Shown here: piece after piece, positions 28,596 through 37,391 of the stretch
Layout: every line of letters starts with the position of its first letter
Position numbering within the stretch: position 1 is the stretch's first letter
Source: Meiothermus sp.
GTDB taxonomy: Bacteria; Deinococcota; Deinococci; Deinococcales; Thermaceae
Assembly (NCBI RefSeq): GCF_026004115.1
Contig: NZ_BPIM01000001.1
Coordinates: 1,302,001-1,366,000, forward strand
Direction of reading: 5' to 3'
Length of the DNA stretch: 64,000 bases
Made by a program: the position numbers and the translations under genes
The notes under the pieces: model-generated
Databases searched by the model: none
The model's input: the letters and a program-made list of their open reading frames with translations, nothing else
Told to the model about the DNA's origin: nothing

Positions 28596-28922
28596 ATGAA
28601 CCAAGAAGCTCAAAAAGTGATTCCACCACACTTCCAGGTGCTGCTCACAATTGCCCGAGGGCTATACTTCACTGCGGGCAACCTGATGTTTGTTGCTGAG
28701 TTTCTCCAATGGAGAGCAAAAGGCTATACCTGGCCAGAACCTTCGGCTTGGCTTGCCGTGCTGGGCTTAGTTCTCATGTTCCAGGCGTTTTTTGGCTTGA
28801 CCTATAAATGGCTTCATACCCTCATGCGGGTGCGGCCCGTGCTGGTCGCTTACACTTTGTGGAGCATGGTTGTGACAGGAGCGGGATTTTTGGTGGTTGC
28901 CTTTTTCTTGGCAATTACCTAG
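28596..28922 (+). CDS. Small membrane protein, three predicted helices
   Basis: A 108-aa protein with hydrophobic segments VLLTIARGLYFTAGNLMFVA, WLAVLGLVLMFQAFFGL and VAYTLWSMVVTGAGFLVVAFF. GGAGGAG precedes the ATG. No family is recognised. It follows the Cys-rich lipoprotein gene by 92 bp on the same strand and shares its lower GC content. Confidence 0.65.
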   Translation: MNQEAQKVIPPHFQVLLTIARGLYFTAGNLMFVAEFLQWRAKGYTWPEPSAWLAVLGLVLMFQAFFGLTYKWLHTLMRVRPVLVAYTLWSMVVTGAGFLVVAFFLAIT

Positions 28923-28939
28923 CCGGGTAGGATGGGCGC

Positions 28940-29536
28940 ATGGCGTTTGTCATCCGCCCCTATACGCCCCCCGACCTTCCCCACCTGTACCGCGTCTGCC
29001 TGCTAACTGGCGATAGCGGGGCCGATGCCAGCGGGCTATACCGCGACCCCGACCTGCTGGGCCATTTTTACGCCGCGCCCTATGCGGTGCACGAGCCCGA
29101 CCTGACCTTTGTGCTCACCGACGAGGAAGGGGTGTGCGGCTATGTGCTGGGCTGCCGCGATTCAATGGAGTTCGCCGCCTGGATGGAAGCCGTGTGGCTG
29201 CCGCCGCTGCGGCGCAGATACCCCCTGCCGCCCGTAGGGGATGCCTCCAAAGATGCTGCCATGATCCGACTGATTCACAAAGGCTACACTCCCTCGAGCC
29301 TCACGCCCGAATACCCGGCGCACCTGCACATCGACCTGTTGCCCAGGGCCCAGGGCCTGGGCCAGGGCCGCAGGCTGATGGAGGTGTTCCTCAACCGCCT
29401 GCGCGAGCTGGGCGTGCCGGGCGTGCACCTGGGGGTGGGACAGCGCAATGTGGGCGCGGTGGCTTTTTACGAGCGGATGGGGTTTGTGCGCTTGCAAACC
29501 TTTCCCTGGGGCTACGAGTACGGCCTGAAGCTGTAA
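28940..29536 (+). CDS. GNAT-family N-acetyltransferase
   Basis: A 198-aa protein of the GNAT fold. The acetyl-CoA-binding loop is in [18 protein letters not shown], followed by the family C-terminal pattern [22 protein letters not shown]. It transfers an acetyl group to an unknown amine substrate. TAGGAT lies 6 nt before the ATG, without a ribosome site. Confidence 0.88.
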   Translation: MAFVIRPYTPPDLPHLYRVCLLTGDSGADASGLYRDPDLLGHFYAAPYAVHEPDLTFVLTDEEGVCGYVLGCRDSMEFAAWMEAVWLPPLRRRYPLPPVGDASKDAAMIRLIHKGYTPSSLTPEYPAHLHIDLLPRAQGLGQGRRLMEVFLNRLRELGVPGVHLGVGQRNVGAVAFYERMGFVRLQTFPWGYEYGLKL

Positions 29537-29573
29537 AGGGGGGCCAGGGGCTATGCGGGGAGACGGCCTGTAA

Positions 29574-29697
29574 TATCGGATTCAAGCTGACAGTTTACAA
29601 AACCAAAAAACCCATAGATTGTCTTTTTGAATCCTAGAGCACTTCCTTCGGTCGGGTTGATTCGCTACCGAACGGTAAAAATCAACCAAATCTGGTA
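29574..29697 (-). mobile_element. MITE copy 4, short form without 38-bp units
   Basis: A 124-bp element in reverse orientation. Its ends are TATCGGATTC and AATCTGGTA, and TAA flanks both sides (29571-29573 and 29698-29700) as a target duplication. Read on the minus strand it has the left palindrome (GAATCAACCCGACCGAA), goes straight to the TGCTCTAGGATTCAAAAAGA tail with no 38-bp unit, and ends in the right hairpin. It lies between two convergent genes. Confidence 0.85.
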
Positions 29698-29712
29698 TAA
29701 AGACCCCCGTCT

Positions 29713-30552
29713 TCAGCCCGAGGCAATCAGGGTAATGGCCACCAGCGAAAGCAACACGCCCACGGTCTGGCCCCGGCTCAGGTGTTCGCGCAGCAAGCCC
29801 CAGGCCAGCAGGGCGGTAAAGGCGGGGTAAAGTGAGGAAATGACGGCGGCCACGTCCAGCCGGCCCGTCTGGGCCGCCACCAGAAAGAGCACGTTGCCCC
29901 CAGCGTCCAGCAGCCCGGCCAGGCCCACCAGGCCCAGACTGGCGGAAAGCCGGGCTTCTCGGCGCAGCAGGCCCAGCCACGCCACCAGACCCAGCATCAG
30001 GAGGGTGGCGGTGAGCTTGGCCAGGGCCGAGGGCCAGAACAGCCCCTCCACCTGGTGAATCAGGGCGAAATAGCCCCCAAAGCCCAGCCCGGCCAGAAAC
30101 GCATAAACCAGGCCCTGCGCAGGGCCCGCGCCACCTTCCGGGCGGGCGGCCAGCCAGACGCCCAGAAGGCCCACCCCAAAGCCCAGCAGTTGCAACGGGG
30201 TGGGGAGGCCCTCGAGCCCAAACCCCACCAGGGCGGCCAGCCCCGCCCCCACCACCCCGGCCATAGGGGCGGCCAGCCCCATCTGCCCGGCCTCGAAGGA
30301 CCGGTACAAAAACACCAGCCCCACACAGCCCGCCAACCCGGCGGCCAGGCTCCAGGGGAGATCCTGGGGCTGAAAGGCTTCACCGCGCAAGAGGGCCAGC
30401 AGAGCGAACAGCAAGAGCCCGGTGGTGTGTACCAGCAGGGCAATCAGGTAGGGGTTGAGTCTGCGGGAGGCCACCCCGCCGCTAAAATCGCCCGCGCCCC
30501 AGGAGATGGCCGAGAGTAGGGCAAAGAAAACCGCCGTCAGTTCTACGCTCAT
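29713..30552 (-). CDS. EamA/DMT-family transporter
   Basis: A 279-aa membrane protein with about ten hydrophobic helices arranged as two EamA repeats (FFALLSAISWGAGDFSGG at the start of the first and VYAFLAGLGFGGYFALIH at the start of the second). Members export amino acids or other metabolites; the substrate here is unknown. It starts 18 bp after the stop of the TPR protein gene, so both probably share a message. Confidence 0.85.
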   Translation of the reverse strand: MSVELTAVFFALLSAISWGAGDFSGGVASRRLNPYLIALLVHTTGLLLFALLALLRGEAFQPQDLPWSLAAGLAGCVGLVFLYRSFEAGQMGLAAPMAGVVGAGLAALVGFGLEGLPTPLQLLGFGVGLLGVWLAARPEGGAGPAQGLVYAFLAGLGFGGYFALIHQVEGLFWPSALAKLTATLLMLGLVAWLGLLRREARLSASLGLVGLAGLLDAGGNVLFLVAAQTGRLDVAAVISSLYPAFTALLAWGLLREHLSRGQTVGVLLSLVAITLIASG

Positions 30553-30569
30553 ATCCGCTGGATGGATTT

Positions 30570-32561
30570 CTAACGCTCGGTGCCTTGGAGCCAGCCAACA
30601 AAGCTGTTCACCACGTCGTTATCGCCGATCAGCTCGGGCTGGCGCACCACCGCCTCCAGGAAAGCCCGCACCAGGGCTTCGTCGGCTTTTTCCAGAAGTT
30701 CGGCAATGCTCTGGCCGCTGTAGGGGCCGCCGGTCAGTTTGCGGCTCAGGCTGGGGATTTGCCGGGCCCGGGGGGCCGCCGCCTGCAAGGCTGCCTGCAC
30801 CTGCCGAATGGCCAGGGCCTCGCCCTGGGGGGAGAGCATCTGGGCGCTACTTAGCAAAGGGGCGTTGCCCAGGTTGCGCAGCTCCACCCCTGCCCTGTAG
30901 AGCTGGCGGGCCAGGCTGGGCTTATGGGCGGTGAGCGAAAGGCGGGTGCTGGCCGCACCGTAGAGCACCTCGAGGGTGTAGGTGCCCTCGTCAGGCAGCC
31001 GCACTGCCGCCCCGGTCAAAACCAGGCCGGTGGTCAGGGGTCGCACCGCAACGGCCTTACTGGCGCTTTGCAGCACCTGGCCCTGGGCATCCAGTAAGCG
31101 GGTGACCAGGGTGCCCGAGGCCAGGTAGGGAACCCCCTCGATCTTGACCTGAGGAAAGACGGCCTCGCCCGCCGTGAAGGGACGGGCCTCGAGGTCATCC
31201 GCCCGCAGCATCAGGTGTTGCAGCGATACGCTGGTTTTTGCCCCGGCCATCTGCCGGATGGCGCGCTGGGCCCAGGCAGCCAGGGGGCTTCTGGGGTGAT
31301 TTTGCAAGAAGCTCTGGTAGTGCCCCAGGGCCTGCTCCCAGAGGCCGGCCCGCTCGGCCAGGTAGCCCTGCCAGAAGGCCAGCCGGGGCGCGCTGGCCTC
31401 CTGCAAATCCTTCAAGGCAGCCTTGAACTCCTCCCCTTCATCTACCCGCAGGGCTAGGTTGTAGGCCTCGCGGGCGCCCAGGAAGTCGCTATACAAAGCC
31501 CGCACCAGCCCCAGGTTGTAGGCCGGCACGGCGTACTCCTGGCGGGACTGGGCCTCGAGCTTCAGCGAGCGTTGCGAAGCTCGGATGGAGCGGGCATAGT
31601 CGCCCAGCAGGTAGTAGGCCCAGCCCAGGTTGGTCCAGTAGAGGTTTTTCTCCGGCAGGAGCGCGGCGGCGCGCTCGAGGGCCTCTTGAGCCAGCGCGGG
31701 ATTATTTTGGTCGAAAGCCACAAAACTCAGCTCTTCCCAGGCCAGGGGCATCTCGGGGGCCAGCTCGGTCAGTTGGCGGGCCACCGCGCCCCACTGCCTA
31801 TCTTCCAGGCCCCGAAACAGCAGCAGGGCTGCAAGCCGCTCATACACTTTTCCTCCGGCCAGCTTGCGGGCCGCATTCAGCGCCTCGGTGCGGCGACGCT
31901 CGGAGAAATCCACCAGAGCCTGGTAGGCCAGCGGTAGCTTGTTCTGCCGCACCTGGCTCCAAAAATCTTGCAGCTCCCTGGGCAGTTGTTCGGTGATCAA
32001 AAGCGAGGCCACCCCGTTGTCGCGCAGGGCCACAGCAGCCCGGTAGTAGGGGAGGGGGAGGGGGGTGTTCTGTACCGTCAGGTCGCCCTGGGCCAGCCGG
32101 GCCAGTTCGTCGTTGCGGGCGGTCTCGAGCCGCCAGGCTCCCGGACTGACCCCGGTCTGGCGCGCTGCCCAGTACAGCACCAGCTCGGGCCGGCTGAAGC
32201 GGGCGCTGCGAATACCCCGTGTATCGGCCAGGAAGACCCGTAGCCAGCCCTGCGGGTCTACCTGCCCTACCAGAACCCAGCTTGCCCCGCTAATCTCCCA
32301 GGCCAGCCGCGCCCCGCCAGCGGTGAAAAGCGAACCCGCCGCCAGGTTGTAGCTGCCCTGCCAGGGCATGTCCGGTAGCAGGATGGCAGCCAGCGAAGGC
32401 GGGGCCACCCCCAGCCCTCCGGCCACCGCCTGCGCCAGGGCATGGCCGCCTGGCCCCGCAAAGGGCAGCACCAAGCCCGGTTGTACCGGCACGGCCTGAC
32501 CTGATGCCTGGCCCCAGGCCAGGGCCGACCAAAGCAGCAACACCCAGAACCCGCGTGTCAT
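30570..32561 (-). CDS. Secreted TPR-repeat protein
   Basis: A 663-aa protein with a signal peptide (GFWVLLLWSALAWGQASG). The centre contains tetratricopeptide-type helical repeats (ALEQEALERAAALLPEKNLY-like segments, YWTNLGWAYYLLGDYARSI, LGHYQSFLQNHPRSPLA), and the C-terminal third looks beta-rich. No catalytic motif is seen; it is probably a periplasmic scaffold. The upstream gene on the other strand starts 48 bp away, so the promoters are divergent. Confidence 0.75.
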   Translation of the reverse strand: MTRGFWVLLLWSALAWGQASGQAVPVQPGLVLPFAGPGGHALAQAVAGGLGVAPPSLAAILLPDMPWQGSYNLAAGSLFTAGGARLAWEISGASWVLVGQVDPQGWLRVFLADTRGIRSARFSRPELVLYWAARQTGVSPGAWRLETARNDELARLAQGDLTVQNTPLPLPYYRAAVALRDNGVASLLITEQLPRELQDFWSQVRQNKLPLAYQALVDFSERRRTEALNAARKLAGGKVYERLAALLLFRGLEDRQWGAVARQLTELAPEMPLAWEELSFVAFDQNNPALAQEALERAAALLPEKNLYWTNLGWAYYLLGDYARSIRASQRSLKLEAQSRQEYAVPAYNLGLVRALYSDFLGAREAYNLALRVDEGEEFKAALKDLQEASAPRLAFWQGYLAERAGLWEQALGHYQSFLQNHPRSPLAAWAQRAIRQMAGAKTSVSLQHLMLRADDLEARPFTAGEAVFPQVKIEGVPYLASGTLVTRLLDAQGQVLQSASKAVAVRPLTTGLVLTGAAVRLPDEGTYTLEVLYGAASTRLSLTAHKPSLARQLYRAGVELRNLGNAPLLSSAQMLSPQGEALAIRQVQAALQAAAPRARQIPSLSRKLTGGPYSGQSIAELLEKADEALVRAFLEAVVRQPELIGDNDVVNSFVGWLQGTER

Positions 32562-32609
32562 GCCGTCATCTTACCGGGATGGAGTACCGGCTCGAGCTAC
32601 ACTGGGGCA

Positions 32610-32903
32610 ATGAAGCCGTGGCTGCGACATGGACTGGTGTTGTTTATCATTGCCCTCCTGAGCCTCAGCCCCCTGCTGCTGGCGCTGCTGGCCGGAGCCT
32701 TTGCAAATGCCAATAGCTGCACCCTGCATGAAGGAAACATCAACCCCTGCGTGGTAGGGGGGCGGGATTACGGCCCTACCCTCTACACCTTGTTTGTACT
32801 GGGCTGGCTATCCCTTGCCACGATTCCCCTGGGAATGGGGGCAGGGGGGGTGTATCTGCTGGCGGTATGGATTCGCAAAGCCTCCAACAGGGCCCGCAAA
32901 TGA
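32610..32903 (+). CDS. Small membrane protein, two predicted helices
   Basis: A 97-aa protein with helices LVLFIIALLSLSPLLLALLAG and LYTLFVLGWLSLATIPLGMG, and two cysteines in the outer loop between them (NSCTLHEGNINPCVVGG). No family is recognised. TACACT stands 6 nt before the ATG in the leaderless pattern. Confidence 0.65.
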   Translation: MKPWLRHGLVLFIIALLSLSPLLLALLAGAFANANSCTLHEGNINPCVVGGRDYGPTLYTLFVLGWLSLATIPLGMGAGGVYLLAVWIRKASNRARK

Positions 32904-32951
32904 GCTGGTAGGCCTTGAGCCTTGAGCCTTCTGCCTTTAGCCTTGTGCTTG

Positions 32952-34022
32952 GTGCGTCTGTTGCGCTTGCGGCAAAAAAACTTCAGGAACCTCGCCAGCC
33001 CGCTTTTTGCGCCGGGATTGGGCCTGACCACCATTGTGGGTGGCAACGCCCAGGGCAAGACCAACCTGCTCGAGGCCATCGAGCTGGTGCTGGGCGGGGA
33101 ACTGCGCAACGGCACAACCGAGCGCATCGCCTTTGGCCAAAGCGAAGCCTGGCTTTTTGCCGAGGTCGAGACCCAGTTTGGCAACAGCCGCCTGGAAGTA
33201 AAGCTCAGCCGCGAGGGCCGCGAACACAAGCTCAACGAAGCCCCGGCCTCGCTGCGTGAGCTTTCGCAACTGCCGGGCGCGGTGCTCCTGGGCCCCGACG
33301 ACCTCGAGCTGGTGCTGGGGCCTCCAGAAGAACGCCGCCGGTTTCTGGATGTGCTGCTCTCGCGTTTCTCGGCCCGCTACCGCGCCATGCTGGGTCAGTA
33401 CAGCCGGGCTTTGCAGCAGCGCAACGCGGTTCTGAAAAGCAGCTTTCGCCCTGCTTCCAGGGGGGGCGAGAGGGAGAGGCCTGGCTCCATCCAATCTTCC
33501 ATTGGCATCTGGAACCAGGAGCTGGTCAAGTACGGCAGCGAAATCCTGAGCCTGCGCCGCCGGATGCTCGCCAAGCTGACCCCCCTGGCCCGCGAAGCCT
33601 ACCGCGAGCTGGCCCCGGGCGAACTGAGCCTGGAGCTATGCGAGACCACCGAGCCCGAACGCTTCCTTCAGGCCCTGGAAGACAACCTGCCCGACGACCT
33701 GCAGCGCGGCGCCACCAGTGTGGGGCCCCACCGCGACGACCTGACCCTGCTGCTCTCGGGCCGCGAGGCCGCCCGGTTTGGCAGCCGGGGGGAGTGCCGC
33801 AGCATTGCCCTGGCCCTGCGCCTGGCCGAACACCGCCTGCTCTGGTCTCACTACGAAGAGGCCCCGCTTTTGCTGGTAGACGAGTGGAACACCGAGCTCG
33901 ACGCCCGCCGCCGGGGGGCCTTGCTGGCCTATGCACAGAGCCTGCCCCAGGCCATTCTGGCAGGCCTGGAAACCCCGGGCGAGGGGGCCGTGATGGAGAT
34001 TGAAGCGGGGGTGTGGCGCTGA
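32952..34022 (+). CDS. recF: DNA replication and repair protein RecF
   Basis: A 356-aa SMC-like ATPase that helps load RecA on gapped DNA. Walker A is VGGNAQGKTNLLEAIE near the N-terminus, the RecF segment LLGPDDLELVLGPPEERRRFLD is conserved, the signature region is GSRGECRSIALALRLAEHR, and the D-box region reads LLLVDEWNTELDARRR. The GTG at 32952 is preferred to 32922 because TAGCCT lies 8 nt upstream and the protein then begins as RecF usually does (RLLRLRQKNFRN). Unlike in many bacteria it is not next to dnaN but 27 kb away. Confidence 0.93.
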   Translation: MRLLRLRQKNFRNLASPLFAPGLGLTTIVGGNAQGKTNLLEAIELVLGGELRNGTTERIAFGQSEAWLFAEVETQFGNSRLEVKLSREGREHKLNEAPASLRELSQLPGAVLLGPDDLELVLGPPEERRRFLDVLLSRFSARYRAMLGQYSRALQQRNAVLKSSFRPASRGGERERPGSIQSSIGIWNQELVKYGSEILSLRRRMLAKLTPLAREAYRELAPGELSLELCETTEPERFLQALEDNLPDDLQRGATSVGPHRDDLTLLLSGREAARFGSRGECRSIALALRLAEHRLLWSHYEEAPLLLVDEWNTELDARRRGALLAYAQSLPQAILAGLETPGEGAVMEIEAGVWR

Positions 34023-34024
34023 AA

Positions 34025-34402
34025 ATGTCCAGGGAGAAGCCGGTGAACCCCGACGCCATCCGCGAGGCCCAGCGCGGACTGGCCTGGGCGTTCTTGCTCT
34101 CGCTGGTCATTCTGGCCGGGATTGTGGCCCTGCTGGCGGGCTTTACCCTGGCGCGTTTGCTGCCCTACGCGGGCCTGCTGGCGACCTCGAGCGAACTCGC
34201 CACCCTGCCCTCAGGGGAGCGAATACACCCCTCCTGGTTTCGGATAAACATCATAGCTTTTGCTGTTTCGCTCGGGCTTTTTGTGGCCTCGCTGTGGGGT
34301 TTGCTCTGGCTGCGGCGGTGGGCCAGGGTTCCGGTGGCCGAAGCCCAGCCCCATCCGAAGCAGGCGCAAAGAAAACCGTCCAAGAAAAAGCGCAAACGTT
34401 GA
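34025..34402 (+). CDS. Small membrane protein downstream of recF
   Basis: A 125-aa protein with two hydrophobic helices (WAFLLSLVILAGIVALLAG and IIAFAVSLGLFVASLWGLLW) and a strongly basic C-terminal tail (KPSKKKRKR). It begins 2 bp after the recF stop and is probably co-transcribed. No family is recognised. Confidence 0.6.
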   Translation: MSREKPVNPDAIREAQRGLAWAFLLSLVILAGIVALLAGFTLARLLPYAGLLATSSELATLPSGERIHPSWFRINIIAFAVSLGLFVASLWGLLWLRRWARVPVAEAQPHPKQAQRKPSKKKRKR

Positions 34403-34527
34403 AGGTGGTGCGGGTTGCTTGCGCAAGGATGGCCGAGAGCCCAAAGCCCAGGGTCGAACGACAAAAGCAAGCAGCCTCGAGGGGCTTTGCCGGGCACAGA
34501 TTTCCCTTGCGAATTCCGAAGCACCCT

Positions 34528-34650
34528 TAGTGGTCTGGCAACCTAGAATTCAGTATGCACCTCAGTGCCTCCCAATAAGCCGTACATCGCAAGTATAGGC
34601 AATCAACGTGCTTCAAAACATGCCGCAAAATAAGTTACCGATGCACTTAG
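34528..34650 (+). repeat. Intergenic repeat family B, copy 3 (intact)
   Basis: This copy runs from TAGTGGTCTGGCAACC to GTTACCGATGCACTTAGACC without interruption and serves as the reference for the copies at 17.0 and 25.1 kb. It lies between convergent genes. Confidence 0.75.
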
Positions 34651-35387
34651 ACCAGCAGCAATCGAAGCCCGCCCAGCAAGGCCAGCGTGAGGGCCATCCA
34701 CTCGAAAGTGCTCTGCGGGAGGTAGTCCAGGAGGCGTCGGCCTGCCCAGGCCCCCAGCCCCACGGCGGGCACCAGCCACAGGTTGAACGCCAGCGACCCC
34801 CAGGTGATGAGGCCCAGCCCCACCGCAAAGGGCACCTTGAATAGATTGACCACCAGAAAGTACCAGGCGATGCTGCCCACCACCTCGAGCTTCCCCATCC
34901 GCATGGCCAGCATATAAATAAGCACAAAAGGGCCTGCCGCATTGGCCACCATAGTAGTAAAACCGGCGGCCATGCCCATGCTGGGGGCAAAAGCCGGATG
35001 CCTGGAGATGTTCACGTCACTCAGATGCCGGGCCTTGCGGTAAAGCTGATACAGGGTCATGCCCACGATAATCGCGCCGATCACCCGCTGCACCTGTGCG
35101 TCGTTGCTGAAGTAGAGCATGAGCGTGCCCAGGCCAATCCCCACGGCAGTCCAGGGAAAAATGCGCAGAAGCTCTTGCCAGCGCACGCTTTGGCGGAGCA
35201 TACGCACCGCAATGAAGTCGGCGCAAATCAGCACCGGCAACAAAGCACCCGTGGCCTCGCGGGCCGGGATGATGCTGGCGAATAAGACCACCGCAATCGT
35301 TACAGCGCCCGACAGCCCGGTTTTGGAAGCGCCCACCAGCCAGGCTGCCAAAAAGGCCACGGCCCAGGAGGGGGGGCTTAGCTCCAT
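34647..35387 (-). CDS. TSUP (TauE/SafE) family transporter
   Basis: A 246-aa membrane protein with about eight helices and the TauE/SafE pattern (FLAAWLVGASKTGLSGAVTI at the N-terminus, GFTTMVANAAGPFVLIYML in the second half). The family moves sulfite, sulfoacetate or other organosulfur anions; the substrate here is unknown. The start at 35387 is suggested by TATGGT 7 nt upstream; an in-frame ATG at 35399 is an alternative. Confidence 0.85.
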   Translation of the reverse strand: MELSPPSWAVAFLAAWLVGASKTGLSGAVTIAVVLFASIIPAREATGALLPVLICADFIAVRMLRQSVRWQELLRIFPWTAVGIGLGTLMLYFSNDAQVQRVIGAIIVGMTLYQLYRKARHLSDVNISRHPAFAPSMGMAAGFTTMVANAAGPFVLIYMLAMRMGKLEVVGSIAWYFLVVNLFKVPFAVGLGLITWGSLAFNLWLVPAVGLGAWAGRRLLDYLPQSTFEWMALTLALLGGLRLLLV

Positions 35388-35467
35388 GGCCGCTACCATA
35401 CCCTAACCCAGCCCAAGGGTGCGCCAGGCTGTAGCCAAGCCCGGGTTTTTTGTCTAGCCTGTAGGGG

Positions 35468-36268
35468 ATGTCCAGGGCCAGACCCTCTGCCGAGATTGTG
35501 GCCAAAATTCTGCGCCAAAAAGGGCTGAGCGCAGGGGTTCAGCGGGGCCAGGTGCTGGCGCTCTGGCCCGAGATTGCCGGGCCTGCCCTGAGCGAGCTAA
35601 CCGAGGCCGACCGCCTGGAAGACGGGGTGCTGTTTGTGCGGGTGGCCGACTCGGTGGTGGCGCACCAGCTCACCTACTTGCGTGAGGAGTTCCTCAAGCG
35701 CTACCAGGAACAGCTTCCCGGATTGGTGCAGGAGCTGCGGTTCTTGGTAGGTGCAGAGAAAAAGAGCATACCCAAGAGCAAACCGATGACCCGGCCAAAA
35801 CTGAGCCCCGAGGAAGAAGCGCGCCTGAGAGAGCTAACCGAGCACTCCCCCCAAGACCTCCAGGGGGTGATCCTCCGGGCGGGAAGGGCGGTCTTGCAGA
35901 AGCAAAAAGAGAACCCCCACCCGCCCTGCCCCATCTGCGGCGCGCCCAGCCCTGAGCGCCCCTGCAAGCCCTGTCAGAAGCTTCTGACCGAACCTGTTGT
36001 TCTGCGTGAATCGGGTCGCTTGACCCGCTTTCCACTCAAGACGCGCCTCGAGGGCGATCCGCTCGAGGCCGCCCGCTACCTGGCCCGGCAGAAGCTCGAG
36101 GCCCAGCTCCGAGAGCTTTTGCCCCAGGTCATCCAGCAGCCCGAGCTGATGCCCATCCTGCAAGACACCGCAAGGCGCTACTTGCAGCTTTGTACCGGCG
36201 AAAAAGAGGTTCGGGGCCACCGCCATCTGCTGCCCGAGACCCTGCGCTCCCTGCTCAAAGAGGTATGA
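35468..36268 (+). CDS. DUF721/DciA-type protein with zinc-knuckle insertion
   Basis: A 266-aa protein. Residues 1-100 form a DUF721 domain (GQVLALWPEIAGPALSELTE, VRVADSVVAHQLTYLREEFL), the core of DciA, the predicted ancestral loader of the replicative helicase in bacteria without DnaC or DnaI. A four-cysteine knuckle follows (CPICGAPSPERPCKPC, about residues 157-172), then a helical C-terminus. The position 1.4 kb after recF and near the origin agrees with a replication role, which is inferred. TAGCCT stands 7 nt before the ATG. Confidence 0.8.
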   Translation: MSRARPSAEIVAKILRQKGLSAGVQRGQVLALWPEIAGPALSELTEADRLEDGVLFVRVADSVVAHQLTYLREEFLKRYQEQLPGLVQELRFLVGAEKKSIPKSKPMTRPKLSPEEEARLRELTEHSPQDLQGVILRAGRAVLQKQKENPHPPCPICGAPSPERPCKPCQKLLTEPVVLRESGRLTRFPLKTRLEGDPLEAARYLARQKLEAQLRELLPQVIQQPELMPILQDTARRYLQLCTGEKEVRGHRHLLPETLRSLLKEV

Positions 36269-36355
36269 TTGTAACACCCGCGGCCCCTTTCTGCTGTAGC
36301 ATCCGGGCCCCTATAAGCGTGTAGACCCAGACGCGGTACCCACTCTGGAGGATTT

Positions 36356-37315
36356 ATGTCAACCGAAACCAAACCCAAAAGCGTTGGCGGCGATAGCAAA
36401 ATGAAGGCGGGCCTGATCTGGTTCAACGGGCATCTGGTGCCCCAGGAAGAGGCCAGGGTTTCGGTACTCACCCACGCGCTGCACTACGGCACCAGCATTT
36501 TCGAGGGCATCCGGGCCTACGAGACCCCCAAAGGCCCCGCCATCTTCCGCCTGCACGAACACACCGAGCGCTTCTTCCATAGCGCCAAGGTCATGATGTT
36601 CGAGATGCCCTACACCCCCGAGCAGATTAACCAGGCCATTCAGGAGGTCATCCGGGCCAACGGCTACAAAAGCTGCTACATCCGCCCCCTGGCCTGGATG
36701 GGAGCCAACACCCTGGGTGTGAATCCCCTGCCCAACAACCCCGCCGAGGTGATGATTGCCGCCTGGGAATGGGGCACCTACCTGGGTGACGAGGCCGTGC
36801 GCAAGGGGGCCCGGCTCATCACCTCGTCCTGGGCCCGTTTCCCCGCCAACGTGATGCCGGGTAAGGCCAAGGTGGGGGGCAACTACGTCAACAGCGCCCT
36901 GGCCCGCGTGGAAGCCCAGCAGGCCGGGGCCGACGAAGCCCTGCTGCTCGACAAGGAAGGCTTCGTGGCCGAGGGTTCGGGCGAGAACATTTTCTTCCTG
37001 CGGGGAAATACCCTCTACGTGATCGAGCACTCGGTCAACCTGATGGGCATTACCCGCGACTCCGTCATCACCATTGCCCGCGACCTGGGCTACGAGGTAC
37101 GCGAGGTGCGGGCTACCCGCGACCAACTCTACATGGCCGACGAGATGTTCATGGTCGGCACCGCCGCTGAAGTTACGCCCATCTCCTACCTTGACCACCG
37201 GGCCATTGGCACCGGCAAGGCCGGCGAGCACACCATGAAGCTCCGGGCCGCCTACATGGACGTGGTGCAGGGCAAAAACCCCAAATACGAGGCCTGGCTG
37301 ACCTACGTCAAGTAG
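36356..37315 (+). CDS. ilvE: Branched-chain amino acid aminotransferase
   Basis: A 319-aa fold-type IV PLP enzyme. LIWFNGHLVPQEEARVSVL and HYGTSIFEGIRAYET are at the N-terminus, the Schiff-base lysine is in GKAKVGGNYVNS, and GFVAEGSGENIFFL with MFMVGTAAEVTPI complete the signature. It transfers amino groups between glutamate and the branched-chain keto acids. GGAGG stands before the ATG at 36356. It is separate from other ilv or leu genes. Confidence 0.95.
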   Translation: MSTETKPKSVGGDSKMKAGLIWFNGHLVPQEEARVSVLTHALHYGTSIFEGIRAYETPKGPAIFRLHEHTERFFHSAKVMMFEMPYTPEQINQAIQEVIRANGYKSCYIRPLAWMGANTLGVNPLPNNPAEVMIAAWEWGTYLGDEAVRKGARLITSSWARFPANVMPGKAKVGGNYVNSALARVEAQQAGADEALLLDKEGFVAEGSGENIFFLRGNTLYVIEHSVNLMGITRDSVITIARDLGYEVREVRATRDQLYMADEMFMVGTAAEVTPISYLDHRAIGTGKAGEHTMKLRAAYMDVVQGKNPKYEAWLTYVK

Positions 37316-37391
37316 CAGGCGGGTTGAGGCGCGTTTCCTACGGGAAAGCGGGCTTTGGGGTAGTTGTCCTTATTACACCGTAAACTGAAAC

